Origin: Prosthecobacter debontii
GTDB taxonomy: Bacteria; Verrucomicrobiota; Verrucomicrobiia; Verrucomicrobiales; Verrucomicrobiaceae
Direction of reading: 5' to 3'
Length of the DNA: 64,000 bases
Assembly: GCA_945860295.1 (NCBI GenBank)
Contig: CAMAQH010000007.1
Location: 103,224 to 167,223 of the forward strand
The notes below the pieces were generated by a model, which saw only the letters and a list, made by a program, of their open reading frames with translations, had not been told where the DNA came from and made no database searches. Below are positions 36,892 through 45,443 of this stretch, one piece after another. How positions within the stretch are numbered: position 1 is the first letter of the stretch; every line of letters starts with the position of its first letter. Both the position numbers and the translations under genes were made by a program.

Positions 36892-37842
36892 TTATTTCTT
36901 CATGACATGCGACAACGCTGCCATGAGATCGAGTCGTCTATAGGTCTGTTTGGTCGGCGTGTCTTTGACAGGTTTGCCGGTCTTTTGAAAGATGATCATC
37001 ATCGCTTCGGCGATATTTGGGGCTTCAGTCTTCCAGTTGTAACCGCTCTTCTCGATGGCCTCGCGCAAGATCATCGCCGCTCCGCAAACGATGGCGTTGG
37101 AGGAGCTTGTGGCCTTTGCTGGCACGAGAAGATCAAGCTTTGCGTGGCGATCCAGCGTGGCGATGTCCTTGCCTGGCATCACGGCACCGATGGCAAAACA
37201 GTTCGGCTGTGAGGCAGGCCACGAGATGCCTTTGGTGAAGCCGTGATTGCCCGCAGGAGCGCTGACCCAGATGCCGAGTTCACGCAGCGTCGCCAGTTCG
37301 GCATCAATCTCAGTCGGAACGGGACCGGCATGTTCTTTGTCATCGACAGGCGCGAGGTTCACCGTGGTGATGTGATGTTCCGCATGATGGTCGATCACCC
37401 ATTGCAAGGCGCGAGCCAGCGAGGCGCTGTCGCTAATTTTGCAGTGGCAGCATTCGAGGCTGCGCACGATGGCGAGCTGGTTGTTGAAGGCTACGCCGTG
37501 CTTGCCCGCATGGTTGACTGACGATGGAATGCCGATCGCGCTGCCGTGGTAGCCCTTGCCTTCGTGCTTTGGATCGTTGTCACCATCCATGGCATCGTAG
37601 GCAACTTTGACTTTGTCGCCCTGCCACTCGGGCCTCGACATCGTGCAGCCATCATCCAGAAGCGCCAGCGTCTGGCCTTTGCCGAAACTCAAAACGTCCG
37701 CATAGGTCTTCCATGCCCGGATGATGCCCGCGTGCTCGAATTCGGCAGGTTGTGCAGGTTCAAATTCAGGCTCCGCGCAGATGAGCGACGCAGGTAACTG
37801 CATCCACACAAGGACGATAGCTGGCAGAAGAAAGTGTTTCAT
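36892..37842 (-). CDS. S8 (subtilisin-like) serine protease, minimal secreted form
   Basis: This 316-residue protein has a signal peptide (1-22). The catalytic triad is readable although each block is atypical: Asp in LLD63DG, His in GYH99GSAIG (usually GHGTHVAG), oxyanion Asn in APAGN199HG, and Ser in ATS246SSNAIVCG (usually GTSMATPHVAG, so the proline is replaced by alanine). No inhibitor-type propeptide is visible. A cluster of cysteines (ECCHC, about 130-134) is unusual. It is placed between a beta-propeller gene (33-bp gap) and the ceramidase-like gene (6-bp gap). Confidence 0.84.
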   Translation of the reverse strand: MKHFLLPAIVLVWMQLPASLICAEPEFEPAQPAEFEHAGIIRAWKTYADVLSFGKGQTLALLDDGCTMSRPEWQGDKVKVAYDAMDGDNDPKHEGKGYHGSAIGIPSSVNHAGKHGVAFNNQLAIVRSLECCHCKISDSASLARALQWVIDHHAEHHITTVNLAPVDDKEHAGPVPTEIDAELATLRELGIWVSAPAGNHGFTKGISWPASQPNCFAIGAVMPGKDIATLDRHAKLDLLVPAKATSSSNAIVCGAAMILREAIEKSGYNWKTEAPNIAEAMMIIFQKTGKPVKDTPTKQTYRRLDLMAALSHVMKK

Positions 37843-37875
37843 CGGAATGGGAATGCAGACTGCGAGGTGAATGGC

Positions 37876-39114
37876 TCATCCCATGATCCCCTGGATGTCG
37901 ATGAGATGAAGCTGGCGGCCATTCGCACCGTCGGGTGCGTCGATGCAGACGAGCTTTTCGTTACGGCTGCTGCGTGGGTGGCAGTCCACACGCCACTCAC
38001 CTTTGTATTCGGGTGGTTGCACGAAGTTACCGAGGTCGATGCGCTTCCTTGATGCGATGTGGTAGAGATGCGGTGTCTGGATGCGACGAATGCCCTGCGG
38101 ATACGTGTCATTGAGGATCCACTCGTTATTGTTGAGATAGGTGAGGTGGCCGCCTTTATCGAGGATGCCATGACCGATCTCCTCGACGATGCCGCTGTCC
38201 TTGTCTTCAAAGAGAAAGTCGCCCCAGTCCTTGTTTCCCAGCCAGTCTTTGGCTTGCGAGAGGATGTGCGTGGCATCGCGCCAGATGAAGTGGGAGGCGT
38301 AGCCGTTCGGGATCACGATGCGCAAGTCGCTGCCGTCCATGTTCGCCGTGATCAACCGCGTGAGATGGCCGCCCTTCGGCTGCGTCCAGCGATGCAGCAT
38401 GATGAAGCGTTTGCCATCTGGCCCGATCAGCAGGTGATAGGCATGATGCTTCGAGTCAGGATGGTTTTCGATCACCTCGCCAGTCTTCGCGAGTAGCTTG
38501 TGTGAGACGATGAGTTTCTCCGCCCCCGTCTCCAGATTCACATGCGTAACTCCGCTGCCAGCAGGAGACATTTCATCAAAGAAACGATCTTTGATACCCG
38601 CGTAGCCATAGCCCGGACGGCAATCCGCCACGCGTGAGAAGTCGCATGACACGGCCTCTCTGCCATTCGTGCTCAAGGCGTAGATCGGAGCAGGCAGCGT
38701 GTGTTTTTCGCCTGTCTTCACGTCCATGATGTGGCTGACGAATTTGTCCTTCTCGCGATCATTCCAGATCACCTTCGACTCCGTGCCGGGAATCCATTGC
38801 AACATGCAGCCCTGCTGCCAGTTCCACGCGTTCGACTTGCCGAGCGGGATCCATTTGTCGCCATCCTGGAGGTCCACCATGCCCACTTCGATCACATCAT
38901 CCCCAGTCGGAGAGCGATGCTCGAAGTTCACCTTGTTACTCAGCACAAAGCGGTTCGTCGGATCAAACTGCAGCTTATCGTAATACGCGAACCAGTGAAA
39001 GCCGGGGCCTTTCGTGATGATGCGAGTCGGCGGAAATTTGGGTACCTCCTGACCACGCGCGGCGGCGAGTGGACTGAGGGCAAGCGTGGAGAGAAATCGG
39101 CGACGTGAGGTCAT
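37876..39114 (-). CDS. Tat-exported beta-propeller protein (oligogalacturonate-lyase-like fold)
   Basis: This 412-residue protein has a Tat leader (SRRRFLSTLALSPLAAARG). The rest has recurring strand-turn segments with aromatic/HH pairs (GMVDLQDGDKWIPLG; VNLETGAEKLIV; HHAYHLLIGPDGKRFIM; ANMDGSDLRIVI). These are typical of WD40-like/TolB-type or oligogalacturonate-lyase-type propellers. The motif FHWFAYYDKLQFDP recurs in verrucomicrobial homologues. I do not assign an activity. The start is 50 bp from the divergent PQQ-propeller gene, so their promoters must share that short gap. Confidence 0.8.
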   Translation of the reverse strand: MTSRRRFLSTLALSPLAAARGQEVPKFPPTRIITKGPGFHWFAYYDKLQFDPTNRFVLSNKVNFEHRSPTGDDVIEVGMVDLQDGDKWIPLGKSNAWNWQQGCMLQWIPGTESKVIWNDREKDKFVSHIMDVKTGEKHTLPAPIYALSTNGREAVSCDFSRVADCRPGYGYAGIKDRFFDEMSPAGSGVTHVNLETGAEKLIVSHKLLAKTGEVIENHPDSKHHAYHLLIGPDGKRFIMLHRWTQPKGGHLTRLITANMDGSDLRIVIPNGYASHFIWRDATHILSQAKDWLGNKDWGDFLFEDKDSGIVEEIGHGILDKGGHLTYLNNNEWILNDTYPQGIRRIQTPHLYHIASRKRIDLGNFVQPPEYKGEWRVDCHPRSSRNEKLVCIDAPDGANGRQLHLIDIQGIMG

Positions 39115-39164
39115 GAAAAGCAGTACGCTGCGAAGGGACGCGCTTTTCGACCGTATGTGAAGCC

Positions 39165-41855
39165 ATGTTTCGCCTCACTCTCATCTTCCTCGCAAGTACA
39201 GCCCTGGCCGAAGACTGGCCGCAGTTCATGTACAATTCGGCGCACTCGGGGAATGCATCAGCGATCGAACTCGATGTCGCGAATCTCGGCCTGCAAGGCG
39301 CAGTGGCGATGACCGATGGTATCTACACATCGCCGGTGGTGGCCGATGGCAAAGTTTTTGTCGTGGATGGCTCGGGCTGCGCGGCTTGCTTCGATGCGGC
39401 GACGCTGAAGGAAGTCTGGCGCTTCCAAAGCAAAGGCGGCAAGCAGAACGTGAACAACGTCAGCTCGCCAGCCATCGTGGGGAAGTATCTGCACTTTGGC
39501 ACCACGGCGGGGATTTATTATGTACTGGATCGCGCGACTGGCGTGGTGGTGAAAGAGATTGACTGCAAAGAGCCGATCTTCAGCACGCCGGTCATCGGCA
39601 AGGATCGCGTGTATTTCGCCACGCTCGGCGCGCAGGTGTATGCGATCACGAATGACGGCGAGGTGAAGTGGCAGTGGGACTTCGTGAAGGAAGTTGTCGG
39701 CTTCGATGGCAACCGCTGGAGCGGCGAGCAGTGGGCGAAGTTCTGCGAGGCGCGCATGATGAAGACGCTGAAGCCCGGCGCGAAGCCTACTTCCAGCGAT
39801 GGTCGCGTGAATTGGAAGGATCACTTCGTCTGCTCGCGCGACATTTGCCTCATCAAAGGCAACGTGGTCGTCGTGCCTGCGGGCGGTCGCACCTTGTTCA
39901 TCGAAGACACCGGCGCTGCGCCGAAGCTGAAGGCCACGGGCGAGATCCCCGAGTGGTCCGGCAAAGAGTTCCCCGCCACCTTCGGCCAAAGCGCGGATGA
40001 CGACGGCAACGTCTATGTCCAATGGCATCGCCGCGACAACGCAGGCCGCGTGGACATCATGCGCCTCGAAGGTGACACGGTGAAGACCGGCGACTTCGTT
40101 CCCGGCACGGACACGAACATCCGCATGGATGGCCTGCTCAGCTTCTCGCCTGTCGCTATTCGCGGGAGTGATGTGTTTCGTGTGAAGCCGGAAACTGGAC
40201 GCGGATTGATCAGGCACAACATGAGCACGAAGGAGATGAAGACGCTGAGTGGCGCGGGTTCCATCTGCCCACCCGTGCTCACCAAGAATCACGCGATCTT
40301 TGGCGGGCTCGACGGCTCTGTGAAGGTCGTGCCTCTTGATGGTGGCAAGTCGATTGAATTGAAGACCCAAGACGCAGCCATCGCAGCACCAGTGGCCGTC
40401 GCTGACGGGCGCATCTATGTGCCGAGCGAAGATGGCTCTCTTTACCTCTTCGTGTCGAAACCTGCGACGGCTCAAATTGAGTTCCCTGGCCCTTTGGTAT
40501 CAAGAATTCGCAGCCCTCTCACCGGCCAATTCGCCGACGCGAAATATGATTGGTTCACCAACTACGGCAACTTCGCGGGCACAAACTCGAACGCTCAGCA
40601 ACTCGCGCCACCGCTGCGCATGAGGTGGGCGCGTCGTCTTGAAGGCACGGTGAAGCATCTGCCCGTCTGCGGCGGCGGACGCATGTACACCCATACTGCT
40701 GAGGGACAAATCATCGCAGTGGAGCAGGACACAGGTCGCTTGGTGTGGCGCAAGTGGTGGCCGGATGTGTATCTGTCCTTCACCTCACCGCTCTATATTG
40801 ACGGCAAGCTGCTCGTTCCACAGGCAGGCATCAAAAAGTCCTTCGTGCGTTGCCTTGATGCCGCGACGGGTAAGATGCTCTGGGAAGCGCCCTTCACTGG
40901 CAGTCCAAGCTGGAGCCGTCAGTTCCCGCCTGTCGTCGCGGGGAAGGTCGCGATCTATGCGAGCGGTTCCGGCGATTATGCGCCGCAGGGCAGCGAGAAG
41001 CCGTGGACCTTCGGCGGTGATCTCGTCGTGCCAAAAGATGGCAAAGAAGTGATGAGCTTCATCTATTCCAACGACAACCCGTATTACCCCACCAATCATC
41101 ATCCGCGACTCTGGGCATGGGACCTTGAGACGGGTAAGGTCGTGTGGGAGAAGGACTTCTTCGACCTCGGTCGTGGAGGCAATGATTGCGGCATCTGCGT
41201 GCTCGACGGCAAGCTCTACTACAGTGTCTATTTCGGCTACGACGCCGACACCAAACGTCGTCGCGGTCTGCCAGTCGAGAACAATGGCATGACCATGTGC
41301 ATTGACCCAGCCACCGGCAAAGTTTTGTGGCAGACTAACGAGTATTACGTCACCGCGAAATGCACGCTCAGCGCTCGTGACGGCCGCCTCTACATCGGCG
41401 GCTACAACAAAGCCAACGTGGGGACTGATGATCGCTACGTCTGGTGCCTCGATGCCACCACTGGCAAGCTCGTCTGGAAATCCGACGCCGTGAGCAGCGC
41501 GCTGAATGTCGTCAGCGTCGGCGAGCGCTTTATTTTCTCCAATGCCCTGCGTGGCAAGGGCAACATCTTCGACCGTGAGACCGGCAAGGTCGTCTATAGC
41601 ATCCAGACCAACTACGCCTGCTGCCGCTTCACCATGAGCGAGCCGTATGTGCTCGGTGCCAACATGGACATGATCGACCTCAGCCAGGATGGCAAACTCG
41701 TCTCCACAGGTCCCGCGATTGATTCGCGTGAATGCCTTGGTGCCGTGGTCAGCAACGGTCGCATCTTTTACACCTCGCAGGCGAGTGGCTTCGTCGTCTC
41801 TCAGACCTATGGGCCAGAGTCGAAGGAATTGCTGCCAGCTTGGGAGGTGCGCTAG
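39165..41855 (+). CDS. Large PQQ-binding-like beta-propeller repeat protein, secreted
   Basis: This 896-residue protein has a short signal peptide (1-15, ending ALA). It carries many PQQ-type repeats, each with an A/G-x-D-A-x-T-G-K-x-x-W pattern: CFDAATLKEVWRF, VLDRATGVVVKEID, AVEQDTGRLVWRKWW, CLDAATGKMLWEAP, AWDLETGKVVWEKD, CIDPATGKVLWQT and CLDATTGKLVWKS. These suggest two propellers (about 20-430 and 455-890). No dehydrogenase metal-site motif is visible, so it is probably a binding or scaffold protein rather than a quinoprotein enzyme. It stands alone, with a gene-poor stretch after it. Confidence 0.92.
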   Translation: MFRLTLIFLASTALAEDWPQFMYNSAHSGNASAIELDVANLGLQGAVAMTDGIYTSPVVADGKVFVVDGSGCAACFDAATLKEVWRFQSKGGKQNVNNVSSPAIVGKYLHFGTTAGIYYVLDRATGVVVKEIDCKEPIFSTPVIGKDRVYFATLGAQVYAITNDGEVKWQWDFVKEVVGFDGNRWSGEQWAKFCEARMMKTLKPGAKPTSSDGRVNWKDHFVCSRDICLIKGNVVVVPAGGRTLFIEDTGAAPKLKATGEIPEWSGKEFPATFGQSADDDGNVYVQWHRRDNAGRVDIMRLEGDTVKTGDFVPGTDTNIRMDGLLSFSPVAIRGSDVFRVKPETGRGLIRHNMSTKEMKTLSGAGSICPPVLTKNHAIFGGLDGSVKVVPLDGGKSIELKTQDAAIAAPVAVADGRIYVPSEDGSLYLFVSKPATAQIEFPGPLVSRIRSPLTGQFADAKYDWFTNYGNFAGTNSNAQQLAPPLRMRWARRLEGTVKHLPVCGGGRMYTHTAEGQIIAVEQDTGRLVWRKWWPDVYLSFTSPLYIDGKLLVPQAGIKKSFVRCLDAATGKMLWEAPFTGSPSWSRQFPPVVAGKVAIYASGSGDYAPQGSEKPWTFGGDLVVPKDGKEVMSFIYSNDNPYYPTNHHPRLWAWDLETGKVVWEKDFFDLGRGGNDCGICVLDGKLYYSVYFGYDADTKRRRGLPVENNGMTMCIDPATGKVLWQTNEYYVTAKCTLSARDGRLYIGGYNKANVGTDDRYVWCLDATTGKLVWKSDAVSSALNVVSVGERFIFSNALRGKGNIFDRETGKVVYSIQTNYACCRFTMSEPYVLGANMDMIDLSQDGKLVSTGPAIDSRECLGAVVSNGRIFYTSQASGFVVSQTYGPESKELLPAWEVR

Positions 41856-42124
41856 CAATGTGGTCCGCACAGTCCCTGTGAGGTTCTTTGAATATCCCAT
41901 TTGCCAAGTGTCTTCAGGATAAAAAATATCGTCTTAAACACCCAGCGGCAAGGAGGGCCGTGCGGGCCACTTCGGGAGCGAATCACCCTGCCCTATTTGC
42001 TTTTGCAGCCTACGTTCGTCTTTAGCTGCCACTTGTCCCTGCGGTCACCTCGATTTGAGACCTCAGCAGACTGATCGGCGACGGGCACTTCCTACTGCCC
42101 GCGTTCACGCCATTCGCTACGCCC
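41856..42124. other. Intergenic stretch without a recognisable gene
   Basis: These 269 bases lie between the PQQ-propeller stop and a small minus-strand frame. I see no convincing open frame, RNA gene or terminator with a T-tract. Together with the decayed frames to the right, it forms about 1.2 kb without a clear gene, the longest such stretch in the window. Confidence 0.5.
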
Positions 42125-42358
42125 TCAGTTTTCATCCAAATACTCCAGCGCTTTGGAGTAACTGGCCTGTTGCAAGAAGTGTGCTAATCGGCCTGATAAC
42201 AAAGGGCGAAGACGCAGGTGCTCTTTGCTAATCAGTTCGGAAATTTGCTGCAATGCGGCCAGATGACCGGGCGCGTCGAGATCGCGAAAGGCATGATCGG
42301 AGATCAGGTCGATGCGGCGTTTAAGCAGGACTTTGAGAGTGGTGAATTCGGGATTCAT
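42125..42358 (-). CDS. Small hypothetical protein, 77 residues
   Basis: From the ATG at 42358 the frame codes 77 residues with a natural, amphipathic helical composition (FTTLKVLLKRRIDLISDHAF; HLAALQQISELISKEHLRL; ALEYLDEN). The open frame continues upstream to 42616, but that part (MSSSAGAASVVVSS) looks non-coding. The protein is unlike any family I recognise. No Shine-Dalgarno is visible, but few genes in this window have one. It may be a genuine small cytoplasmic protein at the edge of a decayed region. Confidence 0.45.
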   Translation of the reverse strand: MNPEFTTLKVLLKRRIDLISDHAFRDLDAPGHLAALQQISELISKEHLRLRPLLSGRLAHFLQQASYSKALEYLDEN

Positions 42359-42467
42359 GAGCGTGCTGCTACAGTCGCAGAATCCTCTTGTAAATGACAG
42401 GCCGTGAACTTCATGCTCTGTGTCCGCCTGCCGGCCTAACGGCTGAATCATCCAAACACTGATCCTC

Positions 42468-42818
42468 ATGTGCCGAGTTCTTACGCTGTTTACACTCACC
42501 CTGCTACTCACCACCACGGACGCTGCACCGGCAGATGAACTCATGATCCCAAGTGTCAGTCTATCAGAGGGCCTCTCGGAGATTACAGGCGTGGCAATCA
42601 GCAGTCTTTGGCACACTCATGGGACGTGATTTTTGCTGAACAAACGCGCGTCTGCCGCTGAAATGCGCGAGTCAGGCATGAAGGGCTTCCTGGCTCGCCG
42701 CCTCCAGGGTGTGCCTGTGCGGACCTTGGGTAAGCCACAGATTGCAGACTGCTGGCAGCGTGAACTTTGTCTACCGGCCCTGGCTGGTGCTGCCGCAAAC
42801 GAGCGTGCCTGTGACTGA
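42468..42818 (+). pseudogene. Decayed reading frame beginning with a signal peptide
   Basis: The ATG at 42468 starts a 53-residue frame with a good signal peptide (MCRVLTLFTLTLLLTTTDA), ending at a TGA at 42627-42629. The same frame stays open afterwards to 42818 (RRLQGVPVRTLGKPQIADCW). From about 42740 a neighbouring frame looks protein-like (SVNFVYRPWLVLPQTSVPV). One stop codon plus one frameshift would join these into a single secreted or membrane protein of roughly 150-190 residues. I do not recognise the family. It could instead be a short intact secreted peptide of 53 residues followed by noise. Confidence 0.35.
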
Positions 42819-43046
42819 GGCTGGCATGGTCGTCTGCAAAGGTTTGCTGCACCCCAGTGTCGCTCATCGCAAAGCACGCTGGTCCTGCTGCCGCGTTACC
42901 GCCGAATCGAGAAAAGCATCGCTGCCCGTTTCGGCTGCTAGGAAGTCATCGACAGAGCTCTCACGCGTGGATTCATGCCATGCGCCCGTGGCTCATTGGT
43001 ATCTAATCATAGGGAAAGAACGCCCGATTCACTAAGGCTTAACTTG

Positions 43047-43616
43047 CTATTCCACGCGCTTGGCCCGCGGCTCACGAGTCACTGTATCCAAAGCGCCAGC
43101 GCTGGTCACAAAGGGGCCGTCAGCCATCGGAGCGATGCCGGTGAAGCCGACATCAGGCATGTCGCTAGGCTTACCAGCGAGAGGGAAATCTTTGCGCAGA
43201 GGGAAGTAGGGGTAGCCCTCCCACATGAGGATGCGGCGCAGATCGGGATGGCCTGAGAACTTGATGCCCATCATGTCCCAGATCTCACGCTCATGCCAAT
43301 TTGCGGTCGGCCAGATGTCGCTCACTGTTGGCACATCTTCACCATCAGGGATTTTGGATTTGATGCGCAGGCTCTGGAGATGTCCGTAGCCGTAAAGCTC
43401 ATAGACTATTTCAAAACGTGGCTCTTCGCCCATGTGATCGAGGCTGGAGATATCCACCAAGTAGTCAAAAGCCATCTCGTCCCGGCAATATTTTAGAACT
43501 GCCTTAGCTGCAGCGAGGCTGACATAAAGCGTATGCTCACCGCGAAACTCGACGGTGCTGAGCACGGCTTCTCCAAACTTTTCCTTCAGGGCGGTGACCA
43601 TCTGTGCAGCGTTCAT
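43047..43616 (-). CDS. nuoC: NADH-quinone oxidoreductase subunit C
   Basis: This 189-residue protein has the 30-kDa subunit signature HEREIWDMMGIKFSGHPDLR, followed by ILMWEGYPYFPLRKDFPL. It belongs to the peripheral arm of respiratory complex I, contacting NuoB and NuoD in the cytoplasm. It follows nuoB with a 34-bp gap. No nuoA precedes the pair and no nuoD follows it, so complex I genes are split in this genome, or this is a partial extra copy. Confidence 0.96.
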   Translation of the reverse strand: MNAAQMVTALKEKFGEAVLSTVEFRGEHTLYVSLAAAKAVLKYCRDEMAFDYLVDISSLDHMGEEPRFEIVYELYGYGHLQSLRIKSKIPDGEDVPTVSDIWPTANWHEREIWDMMGIKFSGHPDLRRILMWEGYPYFPLRKDFPLAGKPSDMPDVGFTGIAPMADGPFVTSAGALDTVTREPRAKRVE

Positions 43617-43650
43617 AACTTCGAGATCAATGATTGGTTAAACTGGCCGC

Positions 43651-44181
43651 TTAGGACAGCTCATTAATGAGTTCTTTTTTCTGCTCCAAAAAGGAGTGTT
43701 CCCCATCAATCTTGCGCTGCAGGCGCATCAGACCTTCGAGCAAAGCCTCAGGGCGTGGAGGGCAGCCTGAAATATAAATATCCACTGGGATCAAATGGTC
43801 GATTCCTTGGAGCACAGCGTAGCTGCGATACATGCCGCCACTACTAGCGCAGGCACCCATGGCGATGCACCACTTAGGCTCTGGCATCTGGTCCCAGACA
43901 CGCTTAACGGCTAGCGCCATCTTGTAAGTTACCGTGCCAGCCACGATCATCACGTCAGCCTGACGAGGTGAAAAACGCATTACCTCCATGCCGAAGCGGC
44001 TCAAATCGTAACGACTGCAAGCCGAGGCCATCATCTCGATCGCGCAGCAGGCCAGCCCCATCGGCATGGGCCAGAGCGAGTTCTTGCGCATCCAGTTGAT
44101 CGCGCTGTCGAGCTTCGTGAAGACGATATTTCCCTCGATCTTCGAGTCGTATGTGGCGTGGGATTCAGCGGGGGCTACCAT
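43651..44181 (-). CDS. nuoB: NADH-quinone oxidoreductase subunit B
   Basis: This 176-residue protein carries the N2 [4Fe-4S] ligands at C45, C46 ([10 protein letters not shown]), C111 ([11 protein letters not shown]) and C140 ([15 protein letters not shown]), all present. It is the last electron carrier before quinone in complex I. The ATG at 44181 follows a 141-bp gap shared with the divergent TrkA-C gene. It lies directly upstream of nuoC. Confidence 0.97.
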   Translation of the reverse strand: MVAPAESHATYDSKIEGNIVFTKLDSAINWMRKNSLWPMPMGLACCAIEMMASACSRYDLSRFGMEVMRFSPRQADVMIVAGTVTYKMALAVKRVWDQMPEPKWCIAMGACASSGGMYRSYAVLQGIDHLIPVDIYISGCPPRPEALLEGLMRLQRKIDGEHSFLEQKKELINELS

Positions 44182-44322
44182 GGGTATTAAAACTTGCTTT
44201 GTCGGCAGGGATACGCCCCTGCCTCAACCCCGGCAACCGCTTTGTGAAAGTTTTCACAAGCGATCAAATCAACCTGCGCTGTAGAGAAAAGGCCATTGCT
44301 ACCGTAGCTTTACCCAGACCCC

Positions 44323-45024
44323 GTGGCTCCCATCATCGCACTCTTTGTTCTCGCCTTCGTTTCGCTCATCGCGGTGCGCGTGGGCGCCACCGCCCTGATG
44401 ATGACCGGACTGAGCTGGGACACGGCCAGTTTTCAGTCCTATTCAGCGTTTTTCGGCGTGGGCTTCACGACCAAAGAAGCTGAGATGGTGGTGAATCATC
44501 CCGTGCGGCGGCGCATCATTCGGGATCTCATCCTGGCGGGTAATATTGGGCTGACATCTGCGCTAGCCACGCTCGTCGTCACGCTGATGCAGTCGGCTAC
44601 GAGCAGCCATCTTTTACTCATCGTTGGCGCGCTTGTCATCGGCGCTAGTGTATTGCTTTACCTATCGCGCGTCGGCTGGTTGCAAAAGCTGCTCGACCGC
44701 ACCATTAAAAAAACGCTCGAACGCACAGGCATGGTGCGCGCCTTAGATTACGAGTTGCTCCTGCGAATCCAGCACGGCTATGTCGTCTCAGAGATCGAGG
44801 TTTTGCCAGACACCTATCTCGCAGGTCGCACACTACGAGACTCACGCCCCCGAGATCGCGGCGTGATCATTCTTTACATCAAGCGGAACGACGAAATCAT
44901 TCCTGGCCTACCTGGTCCCGGTGACCTAATCCAGCCCGGAGATGTCGTTACCGTTTACGGCAAAGAGCAATCCCTCCAAGAAATGATCGAGCCTCGGAAA
45001 CTCGATCTCGGGCCAGATCAATAA
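44323..45024 (+). CDS. Membrane protein with C-terminal TrkA-C (RCK_C) domain
   Basis: This 233-residue protein starts at GTG 44323, with no ATG near it. It has three N-terminal membrane segments (about 3-25, 65-90, 97-115), then a TrkA-C domain at about 150-225 (EIEVLPDTYLAGRTL; IKRNDEIIPGLPGPGDLIQPGDVVTVYG). TrkA-C domains bind small ligands such as c-di-AMP or other nucleotides in potassium channels and antiporters. There is no NAD-binding TrkA-N domain and no pore sequence. It may therefore be a sensor or a subunit of a transporter. A c-di-AMP synthase is encoded 9 kb away. It is divergent from nuoB. Confidence 0.8.
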   Translation: MAPIIALFVLAFVSLIAVRVGATALMMTGLSWDTASFQSYSAFFGVGFTTKEAEMVVNHPVRRRIIRDLILAGNIGLTSALATLVVTLMQSATSSHLLLIVGALVIGASVLLYLSRVGWLQKLLDRTIKKTLERTGMVRALDYELLLRIQHGYVVSEIEVLPDTYLAGRTLRDSRPRDRGVIILYIKRNDEIIPGLPGPGDLIQPGDVVTVYGKEQSLQEMIEPRKLDLGPDQ

Positions 45025-45054
45025 TGTGCACCACCCATGCGCCTCACTGTCTCT

Positions 45055-45252
45055 TTAATCAGGACAGCAGCGTCGCGTGATGGGCTTGCCACCCATTAGC
45101 TTGATGGCGTATTTGCGATCATAACCGCAGACTTCACACAGCTCGTCGAGCAGACGGATTTTGCCTTCACGACCGCGCTGGGCATAGCGCCAGCGCATCT
45201 TGGCTAGATACTCTTTTCGACTCAATTGACTCATCTCCGGAGGGGTCTCCAT
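45055..45252 (-). pseudogene. Transposase N-terminal fragment (integrase-catalytic-type IS)
   Basis: The 65 codons read KEYLAKMRWRYAQRGREG, LDELCEVCGYDRKYAIKLMG and then stop after 'GGKPITRRCCPD'. This is the typical N-terminal region of a DDE/integrase-core transposase found in Verrucomicrobia (family recalled from memory, not searched). The catalytic core is missing. Homology seems to end at MGGK, so the element was cut by a deletion. It cannot be functional. Confidence 0.65.
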
Positions 45253-45328
45253 CCGGTGTCATTCATTTTGAGGCAACAATCCGCCAATACCTCACTCGTT
45301 CACGCTTCCCCGGTGTCATTCATTTTGA
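45253..45328 (-). repeat. Two 19-bp direct repeats at the end of an insertion-sequence remnant
   Basis: The sequence CCGGTGTCATTCATTTTGA occurs at 45253-45271 and again, exactly, at 45310-45328, 57 bp apart. The first copy touches the start codon of the truncated transposase frame. Such repeats are typical of transposase-binding sites in an IS end. No second, inverted copy is seen on the left side of the fragment, so only one end of the element remains. Confidence 0.7.
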
Positions 45329-45443
45329 TGCACTGCGGTCGGTGATGATATGGTGAAATAAAGATTGCTTCATTCGTCCTATTTCGGCAACATGGCCCAT
45401 CAAAATGCATTTACAGGGCATTTACAAAGCCCCCTCAACAGCC

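Larger units (their letters stand above)
45025..45443. mobile_element. Remnant of an insertion sequence (one end, truncated transposase)
   Basis: This gene-free interval between the TrkA-C gene and the metzincin gene contains the transposase fragment (45055-45252) and the duplicated end repeats (45253-45328). The outer boundary on the right is probably near 45328-45340. The rest, up to the ATG at 45444, would hold the promoter of the large protease gene. The IS end lies about 115 bp upstream of that gene and could influence its transcription. Confidence 0.6.

Noticed and set aside
39258..40475. Long - strand open frame (405 codons)
   Set aside because: It is antisense to the PQQ propeller gene, which has clear repeats on the + strand.
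40785..41900. Long - strand open frame (371 codons)
   Set aside because: It is antisense to the same PQQ propeller gene and has no domain.
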